Shown piece after piece: positions 5,691-5,776 of a stretch of 5,776 nt of DNA. A program made the position numbers and the translations under genes. Under the pieces are notes generated by a model, which made no database searches, was not told where the DNA came from, and was given only the letters and a program-made list of their open reading frames with translations. The stretch spans positions 1,146 to 6,921 of the forward strand of contig DMTU01000261.1 in assembly GCA_003476595.1 (NCBI GenBank), in the 5' to 3' direction. The stretch comes from Acidimicrobiaceae bacterium (GTDB lineage: Bacteria; Actinomycetota; Acidimicrobiia; Acidimicrobiales; Salinilacustritrichaceae). Position 1 is the first letter of the stretch, and each line of letters opens with the position of its first letter.

Positions 5691-5776
5691 TCAGCTCCGC
5701 CAGGTCTCGGGGCGGACGTCGTCGAACTGCACCGGCACCGCCTCGCCCCGGAGGGCCTGGAACACCGGGCCACCCC
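5691..5776 (-). CDS. C-terminal end of an unidentified gene, upstream in the same operon as the M1-type lipoprotein
   Basis: On the minus strand an open frame enters from the right edge and ends at TGA (5691-5693), giving 28 codons ending in VQFDDVRPETWRS. The composition and codon use look coding. The stop is 7 bases from the GTG of the lipoprotein gene, and the GGAG inside its last codons could serve as that gene's ribosome site. This is the usual arrangement of co-transcribed genes. The fragment is too short for me to assign a family. Confidence 0.55.
   Translation of the reverse strand, partial: GGPVFQALRGEAVPVQFDDVRPETWRS

Noticed and set aside
5684..5773. Longer start for the M1-type lipoprotein at GTG 5773
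   Set aside because: It would put 30 Arg/Pro/Ser-rich residues before a textbook lipoprotein signal and would overlap the end of an upstream gene whose frame looks coding.

Overview
The window is about 70% GC, with strong G/C third-position bias and GTG as the preferred start codon (six of the seven start codons visible here). A PAC2-family protein and two short divergent gene starts with leaderless-type promoters point to a high-GC actinobacterium. I suspect an Acidimicrobiia-type lineage, but the sequence alone does not prove this. The window is densely coded: there is no gene-free stretch over 300 bases, and I see no tRNA, rRNA, CRISPR array or insertion sequence.

Left part (1-1645), signalling cluster. 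A membrane sensor on the minus strand runs off the left edge (N-terminal 258 residues present: short cytoplasmic tail, TM1, CHASE-like extracellular domain, start of TM2). It is divergent from a stand-alone receiver on the plus strand. That receiver converges, with an 11-base gap, on a second stand-alone receiver on the minus strand. Neither receiver has an output domain. The likely scheme is a sensor that phosphorylates one or both of them, but the transmitter part of the sensor lies outside the window.

Middle part (1711-4137), a tightly packed plus-strand operon of three genes. These are a PAC2-family protein, a phosphinothricin/methionine-sulfoximine-type GNAT acetyltransferase (8-base overlap with PAC2), and an APH-family kinase with an N-terminal Cys/His-rich module (4-base GTGA overlap with the GNAT). 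The operon start is divergent from the second receiver. Both starts have a TANNNT box 6-7 bases upstream, which suggests leaderless transcripts, and an inverted repeat lies almost exactly midway between them.

Right part (4226-5776), a minus-strand operon converging on the APH gene. It holds the last 28 codons of an unidentified gene, then 7 bases downstream a secreted lipoprotein of the M1 (gluzincin) metallopeptidase type with an intact HEVAH-x18-E zinc site. An 8-bp perfect hairpin in the 88-base convergent gap may be a shared terminator.

The items most worth follow-up are the CxCx3Cx7CxH module fused to the APH-like kinase and its translational coupling to a GNAT and a PAC2 protein, the divergent leaderless promoters with a centred inverted repeat, and the paired output-less receivers next to a CHASE-like sensor.
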